This document shows positions 1 through 10,919 of a DNA stretch of 64,000 bases, one piece after another; the stretch's first letter is position 1; each line of letters starts with the position of its first letter. The position numbers and the translations under genes were made by a program. Origin of the DNA: Nannocystis pusilla (GTDB lineage Bacteria > Myxococcota_A > Polyangia > Nannocystales > Nannocystaceae); NCBI RefSeq assembly GCF_020073745.1, contig NZ_JAIRAU010000027.1, positions 328,001 to 392,000 of the forward strand. Direction: 5' to 3'. The notes below the pieces were generated by a model. It made no database searches and was not told where the DNA came from. It was given only the letters and a program-made list of their open reading frames with translations.

Positions 1-1164
1 GTGCTCGGGGGGGTGCCCGACGCGCTGGCCTTCGCCCTCGCGCCGCCGGCGATCGAGTCGCTCGGCAATTCGAGCGGGTTCAGCTTTCGCCTGCAGGACA
101 AGGCCCAGCGCGGTCACGCGGCGCTGGCGGCGGCCCGCGATCAACTGCTGGCGGCGGCGGCGCAGAGCCCGATCCTCGCCGGCGTGTACGTCGAGGGCCT
201 GCCGACCGCGCCGCAGATCGTGCTCCGCATCGACCGCGACAAGGCGAACGCGCTCGGGGTCGGCTTCGCGGCGATCAACCAGACGCTGTCGACCAACCTC
301 GGCTCGGCGTACGTCAACGACTTCCCCAACCAGTCGCGCATGCAGCGGGTCATCGTCCAGGCCGACCCCGCCAGGCGGATGCGCGCGGAGGACCTGCTCG
401 ACCTGTTCGTGCGCAGCGGCGAGGGCAAGATGGTGCCGGTGCGCGCGTTCGCCGAGGTCGAGTGGACGATGGGGCCGTCGCAGGTGGTCAGCTACAACGG
501 CTACCCGAGCATCAAGTTCAGCGGCAGCGCGGCCGCCGGGTACGCCAGCGGCGACGCGATGGCGGAGATGGAGCGCCTGGTCGCCCAGCTCCCGGAGGGC
601 TTCGACTACGCGTGGTCCGGGCAGTCGCTGCAGGAGAAGCTGTCGGGCAGCCAGGCGTTCTACCTGCTGGCGCTGTCCCTCGTGTGCGTGTTCCTCTGCC
701 TCGCGGCGCTCTACGAGAGCTGGTCGATCCCCCTCGCGGTCCTGCTCGTGATCCCGACCGGCGTGCTCGGCTCGGTCCTCGCCATCTCGTGGCGCGAGCT
801 GCCGAACGACGTCTACTTCAAGGTGGGACTCATCACGATCATCGGCCTGACCGCGAAGAACGCGATCCTGATCATCGAGGTCGCCAAGGAGCTGGTCGCC
901 CAGGGGCGCTCCGTCCGGGCCGCGGCGATCGAGGCGTGCCGGCTGCGCTTCCGCCCGATCGTGATGACGTCGCTCGCGTTCATCCTCGGCGTGGTGCCGC
1001 TGGCGATCGCCACCGGCGCGAGCTCGAACAGCCAGCGGGCGATCGGCACCGGGGTGCTCGGCGGCATGCTCGCGGCGACGGTGCTGGCGATCTTCGCCAC
1101 CCCGCTGTTCTACGCGCTGATCGCGTCGGCCTCGCGCAGGCGAGGCGAGCCGGAGCGGCATTGA
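1..1164 (+). CDS. RND efflux transporter, inner-membrane subunit (AcrB/HAE1 type), 5' truncated by window edge
   Basis: This is the C-terminal part of a proton-driven RND pump subunit that exports hydrophobic compounds together with a membrane-fusion protein and an outer-membrane channel. The reading frame is open from base 1, so the N-terminal part lies outside the window. About 215 residues of periplasmic porter/docking sequence come first. They are followed by the last group of membrane helices, starting near FYLLALSLVCVFLCLAALY (residues about 220-238). The stretch GLTAKNAILIIEVAKE at about 282-297 is the hallmark of the C-terminal membrane half of the HAE1 family. The protein ends in a short Arg-rich cytoplasmic tail. 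The adaptor and channel genes are not downstream, so they are presumably upstream. The family call is firm; the substrate cannot be read from the sequence. Confidence 0.93.
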   Translation: MLGGVPDALAFALAPPAIESLGNSSGFSFRLQDKAQRGHAALAAARDQLLAAAAQSPILAGVYVEGLPTAPQIVLRIDRDKANALGVGFAAINQTLSTNLGSAYVNDFPNQSRMQRVIVQADPARRMRAEDLLDLFVRSGEGKMVPVRAFAEVEWTMGPSQVVSYNGYPSIKFSGSAAAGYASGDAMAEMERLVAQLPEGFDYAWSGQSLQEKLSGSQAFYLLALSLVCVFLCLAALYESWSIPLAVLLVIPTGVLGSVLAISWRELPNDVYFKVGLITIIGLTAKNAILIIEVAKELVAQGRSVRAAAIEACRLRFRPIVMTSLAFILGVVPLAIATGASSNSQRAIGTGVLGGMLAATVLAIFATPLFYALIASASRRRGEPERH

Positions 1165-1290
1165 CACCGGCGACCGAATCGCAGGTGTCATCAATGACGC
1201 GCCGACCCCGGGCGGCCCACCACGACGAATGCGATTCGTCGGAGTGGGTCGCCCGCAGCCGGCGCCAATCGTGGGCCCTACGGCAGGCGA

Positions 1291-1656
1291 TCAGGGCACG
1301 TAGTTGAGCGTGAAGCCGACGAGGCAGCGCGAGCCGCCGTTGCCGGTCTTGTACGACGGCACGATCTCGACGGCGGGCCGGTTGTGCAGGGCGTCGACGA
1401 GCAGCTGGATCATGTCCGGGGCGAGCTCCCGCCCCGGGCACAGCGAGGCGCCCCACACGTAGTTGCGGAGGGTCCCCGTGCCGGACTCCACGACCTGTAG
1501 GATGCCGTGCTGGGCGCCGTAGTTGTCGGACGAGTCGTCGTAGACCGTCACCTTGTTGACGAAGCCGGTGACTCCGGTGGAATCCGCGGCGGCCGGGGTC
1601 GAGACGAGGGCCGCGCAGGTCGCGGCGGCGGTGATGGCAAGCTTGCGAATGAACAT
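1291..1656 (-). CDS. Small secreted protein of unknown function
   Basis: A 121-residue protein with a classical Sec signal peptide: MFIRK, then a hydrophobic Ala-rich core, with probable cleavage after the AAA before DSTG near residue 24. The mature part is about 97 residues and contains two cysteines (in SLCPG and SRCLV) that could form a disulfide, which fits a periplasmic or extracellular location. A GGAG ribosome-binding site lies 8 bases upstream of the ATG (plus-strand CTCC at 1665-1668), which supports the start. It converges on the RND gene across a 126-bp gap. I recognise no catalytic motif and assign no function. Confidence 0.75.
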   Translation of the reverse strand: MFIRKLAITAAATCAALVSTPAAADSTGVTGFVNKVTVYDDSSDNYGAQHGILQVVESGTGTLRNYVWGASLCPGRELAPDMIQLLVDALHNRPAVEIVPSYKTGNGGSRCLVGFTLNYVP

Positions 1657-2215
1657 ACTCTACACTCCAATCGAGATGGATGCGGCACGGGGCCGCGCGA
1701 GCAGTCTGCTGGGCCGATTCATCGCCGGCAAGCGCCGTTCATGCGGCGATCGATCACGCGTCTCCTCCGATGTTTCGTTCGCGCAATCGCCAGAGGACGC
1801 TCGCGCCGGCGGCCCTCGTCGGGCATGCGAGAGATCGGGGGTGAGACGCAGGATCGCGCGTGCGCGCGAGTCCACGCGCGCACGAGACAATCGCGCGGTA
1901 GATCTGTGAATCTATCGATTCGCGGGCCCCGAGCCGGCCCGCGGGCCAGCGACGCTCGCAGATGACGGAGCAACATTTCGCGGAGCGACCGGGGGCGGAG
2001 TCAGCGATCGACGCTCGGGCCAGGTGCTCGAGCATCGCGGCGTGCTCGTCGCGAACGGTCGCGCCCGCGTGCTCGTCGTGACGAGCAGCGGCGGAACGGG
2101 GTGCTGCGGACCGCGCGCCGAGGGTCCGGCCGGGGGGCCCACATGTACGAAAGTGCAGGTCGGAGCGGTTCCGCGCGATGCACGCGGAGGCCGTCCAGAG
2201 GCCGAAATTTGCGGC
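1657..2215. other. Intergenic region, no gene recognised
   Basis: About 560 bases between the divergent secreted-protein gene and the blaI promoter. Overlapping open frames on both strands are Arg/Ala/Ser-rich translations of G+C-rich DNA with no signal peptide, domain or ribosome-binding site. I see no RNA gene. It should hold the promoter of the minus-strand gene ending at 1291. Confidence 0.5.
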
Positions 2216-2244
2216 TTGACGACTTACTACACCTGTAGTACTAC
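2216..2244 (+). promoter_or_regulatory. Promoter of the blaI-type operon
   Basis: A housekeeping-type promoter is readable as TTGACG at 2216-2221, a 17-base spacer, and TACTAC at 2239-2244 (4 of 6 match to TATAAT). The expected transcription start is near 2251, only about 5 bases before the ATG at 2256, so the message would be nearly leaderless. The repressor operator lies in the spacer. Spacing and -35 agree with consensus; activity is inferred. Confidence 0.65.
2225..2240. promoter_or_regulatory. BlaI/MecI-type operator palindrome
   Basis: TACTACA-CC-TGTAGTA is a perfect inverted repeat with a 2-base centre. It contains the TACA/TGTA half-sites bound by BlaI/MecI-family winged-helix repressors. 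It fills the spacer between the -35 and -10 elements and so would block polymerase. This implies negative autoregulation of the regulator and protease genes that follow. Confidence 0.8.
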
Positions 2245-2255
2245 GGTTGTCGTTC

Positions 2256-2649
2256 ATGGGCGAGACACACCAGCTCAGCGATCTGCAGCTCGGCCTGCTG
2301 CGGATCTTGTGGGACCGCGGGGAGGCGACGGCGCTCGAGGTGCACACGGACCTGGTCGAACAGGATCGTGGGCTCGCGCCGACGACGGTGTCGACGATGC
2401 TGTCGCGGCTGGAGAAGAAGGGGACCATCACGCACCGGGCGGAGGGGCGGCAGTTCATCTACCGCTCGCTCGTCAGCGAGGTGGAGGTGCGGCGCTCGAT
2501 GTTGAGTCGCGTCACCGACTACTTCTTCGGCGGCGACGTGGGGGCGCTGGTCAGTCACCTCGTCGAGGGCAAGGGCGTCGATCCGGACGACGTCGCGCGC
2601 CTGCAGCAACTATTGGCCGAACGATCCGGCGAAGCTGAGGAAGACGACG

Positions 2650-2657
<8 letters not shown>
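2256..2657 (+). CDS. BlaI/MecI/CopY-family transcriptional repressor
   Basis: A 133-residue winged-helix repressor. The LSDLQLGLLRILWDRGEATA stretch followed by PTTVSTMLSRLEKKGTITH is the typical DNA-binding domain of penicillinase repressors, and the C-terminal half is the dimerisation region. A TTG at 2247 would add three residues but lies upstream of the predicted transcription start. ATG 2256 is therefore preferred, giving an almost leaderless transcript. The stop overlaps the start of the M56 peptidase gene by 8 bases, which suggests translational coupling. In this family the repressor is inactivated by the partner metalloprotease, often in response to cell-wall damage. No beta-lactamase gene is present here, so the regulated genes may be only this pair. 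Confidence 0.93.
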
Positions 2658-4830
<2,173 letters not shown>

Positions 4831-4862
4831 AGCGCGGCGCGGGCCGGCCGCGCGGGTGCGAA

Positions 4863-4895
4863 CGGACATGCCCTCTCGGGCATGTCCGTTTTTTT
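4863..4895 (+). terminator. Rho-independent terminator formed from repeat units
   Basis: A perfect 11-bp stem (4863-4873 with 4878-4888) and a TCTC loop are followed by seven Ts at 4889-4895, 33 bases after the M56 stop codon. Both arms are made of the GGACATGCC/GGCATGTCC units of the 14-bp array, so the repeat itself serves as the terminator. Confidence 0.85.
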
Positions 4896-4926
4896 ATGTG
4901 CGATTGAACATGCCGCCGCGGACATG
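4867..4926. repeat. 14-bp-periodic CATG array, 5 units
   Basis: Centres at 4867, 4881, 4895 (TATG), 4909 and 4923, each exactly 14 bases apart. It fills the gap between the convergent M56 and YceI genes. The first unit is a perfect hairpin, TGCCC-TCTC-GGGCA. It belongs to the same family as the arrays at 9834, 12268, 16383, 22167, 24709 and 25981. Confidence 0.85.
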
Positions 4927-4954
4927 TCCCCGGCGCCCGGTCAGCGGCGCGGCG

Positions 4955-5509
4955 TTACGCGCCGGTCCACGTGCACGGGTCGGGCGTGGTCTCGCCGCCG
5001 CTGGTGGGATCGGCGGGGAGGTCGAGGCTGACGACGACGCGGTCCTGCAGCTTGATCGCGCCGGCCAGCGCCTTGTACGGCGCGATGCCCCACTGCGAGG
5101 GGACGAGCGTGAAGTCGGCGCGCAGGCGGTCGCCCTCGACGCGCACGGGGGCGCGCACCGGAGCTGACTTTCCGAGCATGGTCAATCGGCCATCCAGGAG
5201 GCCGCCGGGGGTCAGCGCGCCGGCGAAGGTGACCTCGGGGTGGCGCGCGGTCAGGAGGATCTCGTCGGTGATGTTGCGCTGGATCTTGGCCTTGTCGGCG
5301 GCGGACAGGCCGTCGACGTCGACCCGCCCGTCCTTGCCGACGACGCCGTCGACGCGCAGCGCGTCGGGCCAGAAGCGGCCGCTCAGCGCGGTGCCCTCGC
5401 GGCGGATCTCGAAGCGACCGAGCGACAGCCGCAGGTCGTGGGCGAGCCGGGCGAGCAGGCCGTCCTTGAAGGTGAAGACCTTGATCTGGGCTGGTTGCGG
5501 GGTGCTCAT
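4955..5509 (-). CDS. YceI-family protein
   Basis: A 184-residue protein of the YceI lipocalin-like family, whose beta-barrel binds polyisoprenoids or other lipids. The family pattern is clear: an early HDLRLS segment, paired strands of the TARHPEVTFAG type, and the ending SQWGIAPYKALAGAIKLQDRV. No signal peptide is visible; the protein starts MSTPQPAQIKVFTF, so it is probably cytoplasmic, unlike E. coli YceI. It converges on the M56 gene across the CATG array. A degenerate repeat cluster (GCTG 5163, CATG 5177, CATC 5191) lies inside the gene. Confidence 0.88.
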   Translation of the reverse strand: MSTPQPAQIKVFTFKDGLLARLAHDLRLSLGRFEIRREGTALSGRFWPDALRVDGVVGKDGRVDVDGLSAADKAKIQRNITDEILLTARHPEVTFAGALTPGGLLDGRLTMLGKSAPVRAPVRVEGDRLRADFTLVPSQWGIAPYKALAGAIKLQDRVVVSLDLPADPTSGGETTPDPCTWTGA

Positions 5510-5723
5510 GGTGAGGTCGCGGTCAGCTTGCCCACAATGTCGAGATGGCGCCAGCGGGCGACCACCGCGAGGGACGGGGCCGGAAGGTCGGCCGTACTGC
5601 CGGGCGCCGCGGGGCCGTCAGAAGTTGTGGCGCAAGTGCCGCAGCGGGCTGAATCGCAGGGTCGGGTCGCGTGCAGCGACGCGAGCCCGCGCCTTCGGGA
5701 CGCGGGCTCGCGGGTGCGATGGT

Positions 5724-7535
5724 TCACGGGGCGAAGTAGTTGTGCGCGACGTAGGGGCTGCCGAAGCCGCTCGCGCCGTTCGAGAGGGCGACCCACACGT
5801 CGGCGTTCTGATCCTGGGTGAAGGCGATCAGGTCGTCGCGGTTGTCGCCGTTGACGTCGCCGACCATGAGGGTGTCGTTCCAGTCGCCGAAGCTCGAGGT
5901 CCACAGTGCCGAGGCGAAGCTGTTGACGCCGTTGGAGGTGCCGACGTAGACGTTGCCGTTGCGGACGAAGGTGGCGATGTCGGCCCTGGCGTCGTTGTTG
6001 AAGCGGCCGACCGCGGGGACCTCGCCGGCGGGGGCGAACCAGTCGTGCCACACCGCCGCGGCGCCGAAGCTGCTGCCGTTCGAGAGGGCGACGATGGCCA
6101 GGGCGCCGTTCATGCCCTGGGTGAAGGTGATGATGTCGGCCCGGGAGTCGCCGTTGACGTCGGCGAGCATCGGCGTCTCGCCCTCGGGGGCGAAGTACTC
6201 GTGCCATTTGGTCCTGGGGCCGAAGCCGGTGCCGGTCGAGAGCATGACGTGGACGTCGCCGGTGCCGTCGGCGGCGAACAGGACGGCGTCGTCGCGGCCG
6301 TCGCCGTTGACGTCGGCGACGCGGCCGATGTCGTCGCTGTCGGCGCTGCCGTGAGGGCTGACGTGGACGCCGCCGTTGAAGTCGTAGCCGCGCGAGAGGG
6401 CGACGTAGACCTCGACCTCGGTGAAGGCCCAGATGTCGTCGCGGCCGTCGCCGTTGAAGTCGCCGACCATCGGCACATGGCCGCGGTGAGCCCACCAGTC
6501 GGCCCACAGCTGACCGGCGCCGAAGCTGGTGCCGTTCGAGAGGGCGACGTAGACGTCGAGCGGGCCCGCGCCCGAGTCGCCGTGGGTGAAGGTGACGATG
6601 TCGTCGCGGCCGTCACCGTTGACGTCGCCGACGGCCGGGGTCTCGTGGATGACGCTGCGCAGCCACTGGTGCAGGCGCTGGCTGCCGATCCGCGTGTAGA
6701 CGCCGGGCTTGCCGGGGCGGGCGCAGCCCTCACCCCAGCTGACGACGCCGAACTGCTGCCAGCCGTAGGCGGTCCAGGCCATGAGCGGGCCGCCGCTGTC
6801 GCCCTGGCAGGAGTCCTTCATGCCCGCCACGGGGCCGGCGGCGACGTGGACGGCGGGGTTGAAGCTGCTGCCGTAGACGCCCGGCTGGGCGGCGTAGCTG
6901 TCGGCGAGCACCGGCACATCGACCTCCTGCAGGATGTTGGTGGTCGGCCCGCCTTCCCACAGCGAGCCCCAGCCGATCACGGTGGCGGTCATGCCCGGGA
7001 GCCACCACACGCGGTCGCTGGCGGTGTGCGGCCCGGCGAGCTCGATCGGCGTGCGCGTCGACGGCGACGACAGCTCGAGCAGCGCGAGGTCGTTGTCGTA
7101 GGTGCCGGCCTCCGTGTTGTAGCGCGGGTGCACGACGATCCGGGTGACGTTGCGGACCTCGCCGGTGGCGGCGTTGTGGAGGTCGGTCCGGCCGATCTTG
7201 GCGGTCAAGCTCGCGGGCGTGCGGCCCTGGACACAGTGCGCCGCGGTCAGCACCCAGCTCGGCGCGACCAGGCTGCCGCCGCAGTGGTGCCCGCTGCCGG
7301 TGATAGCGACGGAGACCATGAAGGGATACTCGCCCTCGGAGGCCGGGCCGCCGCCGATGATCGTCTGCGGCCGAAGCGCCGCGGTGAGGTCGAGGCCCCC
7401 GGTCGAATCACCGGCGGGCTCGATGGCGTCGTCGAGGATGACGTCGTCGATCTGGCCGGCTTCGAGATCGTCGGGATCGTCGCAGGCGGGGAAGGCGAGC
7501 AGGAGGGCGGCTGGGAGATAGATGCGGGGATTCAT
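5724..7535 (-). CDS. Secreted trypsin-like serine protease with FG-GAP repeats
   Basis: A 603-residue export product. A signal peptide of 17 residues ends at a possible lipobox, FPAC with Cys18, followed by an acidic propeptide. The chymotrypsin-fold domain starts at IIGG (59-62) and has a full triad: His100 in TAAHC, Asp149 in DNDLALL, Ser247 in GDSGGP. From about residue 300 to the end it consists of FG-GAP/VCBS-type repeats built around DVNGDGRDD motifs, five to six copies, predicted to form a calcium-binding beta-propeller. ATG 7535 is chosen because it gives the signal peptide; the frame stays open upstream to 8348 without coding character. The likely role is extracellular proteolysis, consistent with a predatory or scavenging bacterium (inference). 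Confidence 0.93.
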   Translation of the reverse strand: MNPRIYLPAALLLAFPACDDPDDLEAGQIDDVILDDAIEPAGDSTGGLDLTAALRPQTIIGGGPASEGEYPFMVSVAITGSGHHCGGSLVAPSWVLTAAHCVQGRTPASLTAKIGRTDLHNAATGEVRNVTRIVVHPRYNTEAGTYDNDLALLELSSPSTRTPIELAGPHTASDRVWWLPGMTATVIGWGSLWEGGPTTNILQEVDVPVLADSYAAQPGVYGSSFNPAVHVAAGPVAGMKDSCQGDSGGPLMAWTAYGWQQFGVVSWGEGCARPGKPGVYTRIGSQRLHQWLRSVIHETPAVGDVNGDGRDDIVTFTHGDSGAGPLDVYVALSNGTSFGAGQLWADWWAHRGHVPMVGDFNGDGRDDIWAFTEVEVYVALSRGYDFNGGVHVSPHGSADSDDIGRVADVNGDGRDDAVLFAADGTGDVHVMLSTGTGFGPRTKWHEYFAPEGETPMLADVNGDSRADIITFTQGMNGALAIVALSNGSSFGAAAVWHDWFAPAGEVPAVGRFNNDARADIATFVRNGNVYVGTSNGVNSFASALWTSSFGDWNDTLMVGDVNGDNRDDLIAFTQDQNADVWVALSNGASGFGSPYVAHNYFAP

Positions 7536-7539
7536 GGTG

Positions 7540-7585
7540 CGTGGTCTTTCACACAGGTCGTTGCGGACATGCTCGATAGGACATG
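7540..7585. repeat. 14-bp-periodic array at the 5' end of the protease gene
   Basis: Four centres in phase: CGTG 7540, CAGG 7554, CATG 7568, CATG 7582. The last two units are the best matches (TGCTCGATAGGACA between them). It lies just upstream of the protease start codon, so here the array sits in a 5' leader, not at a 3' end. Confidence 0.6.
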
Positions 7586-8094
7586 TTCGTCCCGGCGCCG
7601 CCGAACGCCGCGCGGACGCGCGGGTCGGTCGACGAACAGGGCGGATCCGCGGCGCGGAGGCCCGTTCCCGGCCGCCGACGAGCGCGACGCGGGTCGGCGT
7701 CGGCCCGGCCGGCGAGGCGGCGGGAGCTTCAGTCCTGGTTCGCCGGGACAACGGCGGGCGCCCGGCATCTTCCCGCGGCGGTGAAGAAAATTTTTTGCGG
7801 GGCGAGCAGGCACGCGAGACTCGCGAGGACGGGCGCGTCTGCGCCGGGCCGCTCGTGCTTGCCGGCGGGTGAGGAGTGACCTCGAGAGGTCGCGGGGTGG
7901 CTCGGCAGGCCGCGAGTGCGACGCGGCCCGATCTCGAAGGAGGCCGCGTGAGGGCGCGGCACGTGGCGGGCGATCCCTCGTGAACCACTTCGTCGTCTTG
8001 TGAATTGCGTCGTGCGCTCGTCGGAGGTGCCGGCGGCGCCGTGCGCGTTCCTGCCTCGACAGCGGGCGCGTGTGTTGGCACAGTCCCGCGCAAG
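7586..8094. other. Intergenic region, no gene recognised
   Basis: About 500 bases between the divergent protease and DUF2293 genes. A short A/T-rich patch (GAAAATTTTTTGCGG near 7784-7798) stands out from the G+C-rich surroundings and may mark a promoter. Open frames here lack domains and ribosome-binding sites. Confidence 0.45.
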
Positions 8095-8775
<681 letters not shown>

Positions 8776-8852
8776 GCGACGAACGGCTCCGGCTCGTCAC
8801 GGGCGAGCGCGCCGCCGAGGCATGACCCGGCGCGACGTTGTAGACTGCGCGC

Positions 8853-9611
8853 GTGCGCGTCGCTGCCTGCCTCCCGCTGTCCCTCCTGCTCGCGTGCGCG
8901 GCACCGGCGACGCACGCGGGCACGAGCCCCCCGGCCAGCGAGACGGTGGCGCCGGTGCGCGAGGCCAGCGTCAAGCCGGGCATCAACGACACGTGGCGCG
9001 ACGGCGACACGAAGCGGCTGGTGCGGCGGCTCCAGTCGGAGTCGCGCGAGATCTGGGTCCACCGGGCGCGCGTCGTCGCGGCGGTCGCGGCCAGGCCTGG
9101 CATGGTCGTCGCCGACGTCGGGGCGGGCTCGGGCTTCTTGACGCTGATGCTGGCGCAGGCCGTCGGCGCGAGCGGCAAGGTGTACGCGCTCGACATCAAC
9201 GCCGGCTTGCTCGCCAACATCGCGGCGGAGGCCCGCGAGAGCGAGCTCGCCAACGTCGAGACGATGCAGACGCCGGAGGATCACACGCCGCTGGCGCCGG
9301 GCTCGGTCGACCTCGTGTTCATGTGCGACGCGTACCATCACTTCGAGTACCCGCGCAGCATGATGCGATCGATCCGCGCGGCCCTCCGCCCCGGCGGCGA
9401 GCTGGTGCTGGTGGAGCTCGAGCGGATCCCGGGCAAGACCAGCAAGCACATGCTCGACCACGTCCGCGCCGGCAAGGAGGTGTTCCTCGCCGAGCTGCTC
9501 GCCGACGGCTTCGAGCTGGTGCGCGAGGAGAAGGTGCCGGAGCTGGCGGAGAACTACGTGCTGCGGCTGCGCAAGCCGGCGGACGCCGGCGCGGCGACGG
9601 CTGCTCGCTGA
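8853..9611 (+). CDS. Lipoprotein with SAM-dependent methyltransferase domain
   Basis: A 252-residue protein with an N-terminal lipoprotein signal (LPLSLLLAC, Cys15) and a class I methyltransferase fold. Motif I is VVADVGAGSGFLTLML (residues about 84-99), the acidic residue of motif II lies in KVYALDIN, and motif IV is in VDLVFMCDAYHHF. The fold is usual for small-molecule methylation. Placing it outside the cytoplasm as a lipoprotein is odd, because S-adenosylmethionine is cytoplasmic. Similar lipoprotein methyltransferases are common in myxobacteria and planctomycetes. The GTG start gives the complete signal sequence. The gene stands alone, and the substrate is unknown. Confidence 0.85.
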   Translation: MRVAACLPLSLLLACAAPATHAGTSPPASETVAPVREASVKPGINDTWRDGDTKRLVRRLQSESREIWVHRARVVAAVAARPGMVVADVGAGSGFLTLMLAQAVGASGKVYALDINAGLLANIAAEARESELANVETMQTPEDHTPLAPGSVDLVFMCDAYHHFEYPRSMMRSIRAALRPGGELVLVELERIPGKTSKHMLDHVRAGKEVFLAELLADGFELVREEKVPELAENYVLRLRKPADAGAATAAR

Positions 9612-9623
9612 GCGAGCGTCGTC

Positions 9624-9833
9624 GTGCCCGGGCGGACCTCGTCATCCGCCGGGCAGCACTCCCTGGCCGTGGCGATCGAGCCCGATCCGGGCGACGTGCG
9701 GCAAGACCCGGTCGACGTCGAGGCGCCGCTGTTCGCGCCCGGGCTCCTCGGCCTGCACGTGCTCGACTACAACTTCGCGCTGCAGGAGCTGCTCGACCTT
9801 AGCGCGGCGAAGGCCGAGGCCGCCGGGTTGTGA
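9624..9833 (+). CDS. Possible small hypothetical protein
   Basis: A 69-residue frame just after the methyltransferase gene, starting GTG 9624, with a second GTG at 9669. Its second half (LFAPGLLGLHVLDYNFALQE) has ordinary composition, unlike the Arg/Pro-rich shadows nearby. It ends one base before the CATG array. No domain or clear ribosome-binding site is visible, so it may not be expressed. Confidence 0.35.
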   Translation: MPGRTSSSAGQHSLAVAIEPDPGDVRQDPVDVEAPLFAPGLLGLHVLDYNFALQELLDLSAAKAEAAGL

Positions 9834-9865
9834 CATGTATTTTAGGGCATGTCTAAAAGGGCATG
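9834..9865. repeat. 14-bp-periodic CATG array, 3 units
   Basis: CATG centres at 9834, 9848 and 9862. Units read TGTATTTTAGGGCA and TGTCTAAAAGGGCA. It lies in the gap between two plus-strand genes. Confidence 0.8.
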
Positions 9866-10003
9866 TCCTCGGAGATCGGTCGCCGGCGACCGCGCGGTCG
9901 TCGCGTGCGAGCGCGTCCGGCGCGAGAGCGCGCGGCGACGATTTTTGAAATTTTCTCTGCGACATCGGCCGCGGGCGCGGGTCCTCCGGGCGGAAGGGGT
10001 GCC

Positions 10004-10564
10004 ATGTCGAGACAGAGATCGAGGGCGCGGCGCGCGCTGGCGGCCGCGGCGGTGCTGCCGCTGCTGCTGCCGGGCGAGGTGGCGGCGCAGCCGGGCGGGG
10101 ACGCCGAGCTGGCCGCGGAGGCGCCGGTGCTGGAGTGGACGCACGAGGGCGGGGGGACCGGGGGGCGGACCGGGGGCGACCCGCACGCGATGAACAAGAA
10201 GATCCGCCGCGCGGGCGCGACGACGATCGCCGGCGCGAGCCTGGCGATCGCGGGCGGGGTCACGGCGATCGCGGGCGGGGTCCTGGGCTACCTCGGCTCG
10301 CCCGGGCGACTGAAGCAGCTCAAGCAGGACAACGACTACGTGCTGCCGGTCGACGATCCGAAGCGGCAGCAGATCATCGCCAACGCGCGCATGGCCACGT
10401 TCGTGCTCGCCAGCGGGGTCTCGGTCCTGGTGGTCGGGGTGATCATCACCGCGGTCGCGCGCTCCCGGCTCAAGAAGCTGCGCGAGCAGCGGCGCACGAG
10501 CATGGCGTTCGGCGCGGCGCCGACCCGCGGCGGGGCGGCGCTGCACTGGGAGGTGAGGTTCTGA
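10004..10564 (+). CDS. Exported membrane protein, first gene of a three-gene envelope operon
   Basis: A 186-residue protein of unknown family. An Arg-rich start and an Ala/Leu core (LAAAAVLPLLLPGEVAAQ) form a signal peptide cleaved near residue 25. Two later hydrophobic helices flank a charged loop: one Gly/Ala/Ile-rich (about 70-92), one VLASGVSVLVVGVIITAVA (about 128-147). ATG 10004 is preceded by a GGAAGGGG ribosome-binding site. Its TGA overlaps the ATG of the next gene by one base. Gene order suggests that it anchors or helps display the two lipoproteins encoded after it (inference). Confidence 0.7.
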   Translation: MSRQRSRARRALAAAAVLPLLLPGEVAAQPGGDAELAAEAPVLEWTHEGGGTGGRTGGDPHAMNKKIRRAGATTIAGASLAIAGGVTAIAGGVLGYLGSPGRLKQLKQDNDYVLPVDDPKRQQIIANARMATFVLASGVSVLVVGVIITAVARSRLKKLREQRRTSMAFGAAPTRGGAALHWEVRF

Positions 10565-10917
10565 TGCGACGTACACGCTTCATTCACACGGCGCTGGTGT
10601 CCGCGGCGCTGGCGGGCTGCTCGCTGGCCGACGAGCTCGACGGCGAGCCGTGCGCGGTCGAAGAGGACTGCTGGCACACGCAGGAGTGCGGGCGCACGGC
10701 CGAGGAGGAGCAGCTCGCGCTGCCGGGCGTGTGCGTGTCCAAAGGGACAGGTTGCGTGCCCGGCCGGCAGCTCGGCTGCGCGTGCGATCCGCTCGACTAC
10801 GACCGGGACTGTCTGATGGCGGCGCTGCCGGTCGCGATCGACTACCCGGCGATGATCTGCGACGAGGTCCGCCGCGTGTGCGTGCTCGAGTCGGACGAGA
10901 GCGGGGTGCAGCCGTGA
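10564..10917 (+). CDS. Small cysteine-rich lipoprotein
   Basis: A 117-residue lipoprotein: signal peptide with lipobox LAGC (Cys19), then a mature part with about ten cysteines in a spaced pattern (CAVEEDCWHTQEC, GCVPGRQLGCACDP, MICDEVRRVC). Such Cys-rich modules are frequent in myxobacterial surface proteins and are probably disulfide-bonded. The start codon overlaps the preceding stop by one base (TGATG), and its own stop lies 3 bases before the next ATG, so the three genes form one operon. A two-unit repeat (CGTG 10734, CAGG 10748, unit TGTCCAAAGGGACA) is embedded in the coding sequence. Confidence 0.8.
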   Translation: MRRTRFIHTALVSAALAGCSLADELDGEPCAVEEDCWHTQECGRTAEEEQLALPGVCVSKGTGCVPGRQLGCACDPLDYDRDCLMAALPVAIDYPAMICDEVRRVCVLESDESGVQP

Positions 10918-10919
10918 TC

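Noticed and set aside
9642..9965. Minus-strand 107-residue frame
   Set aside because: Overlaps the CATG array, lacks a ribosome-binding site and shows no conserved sequence.
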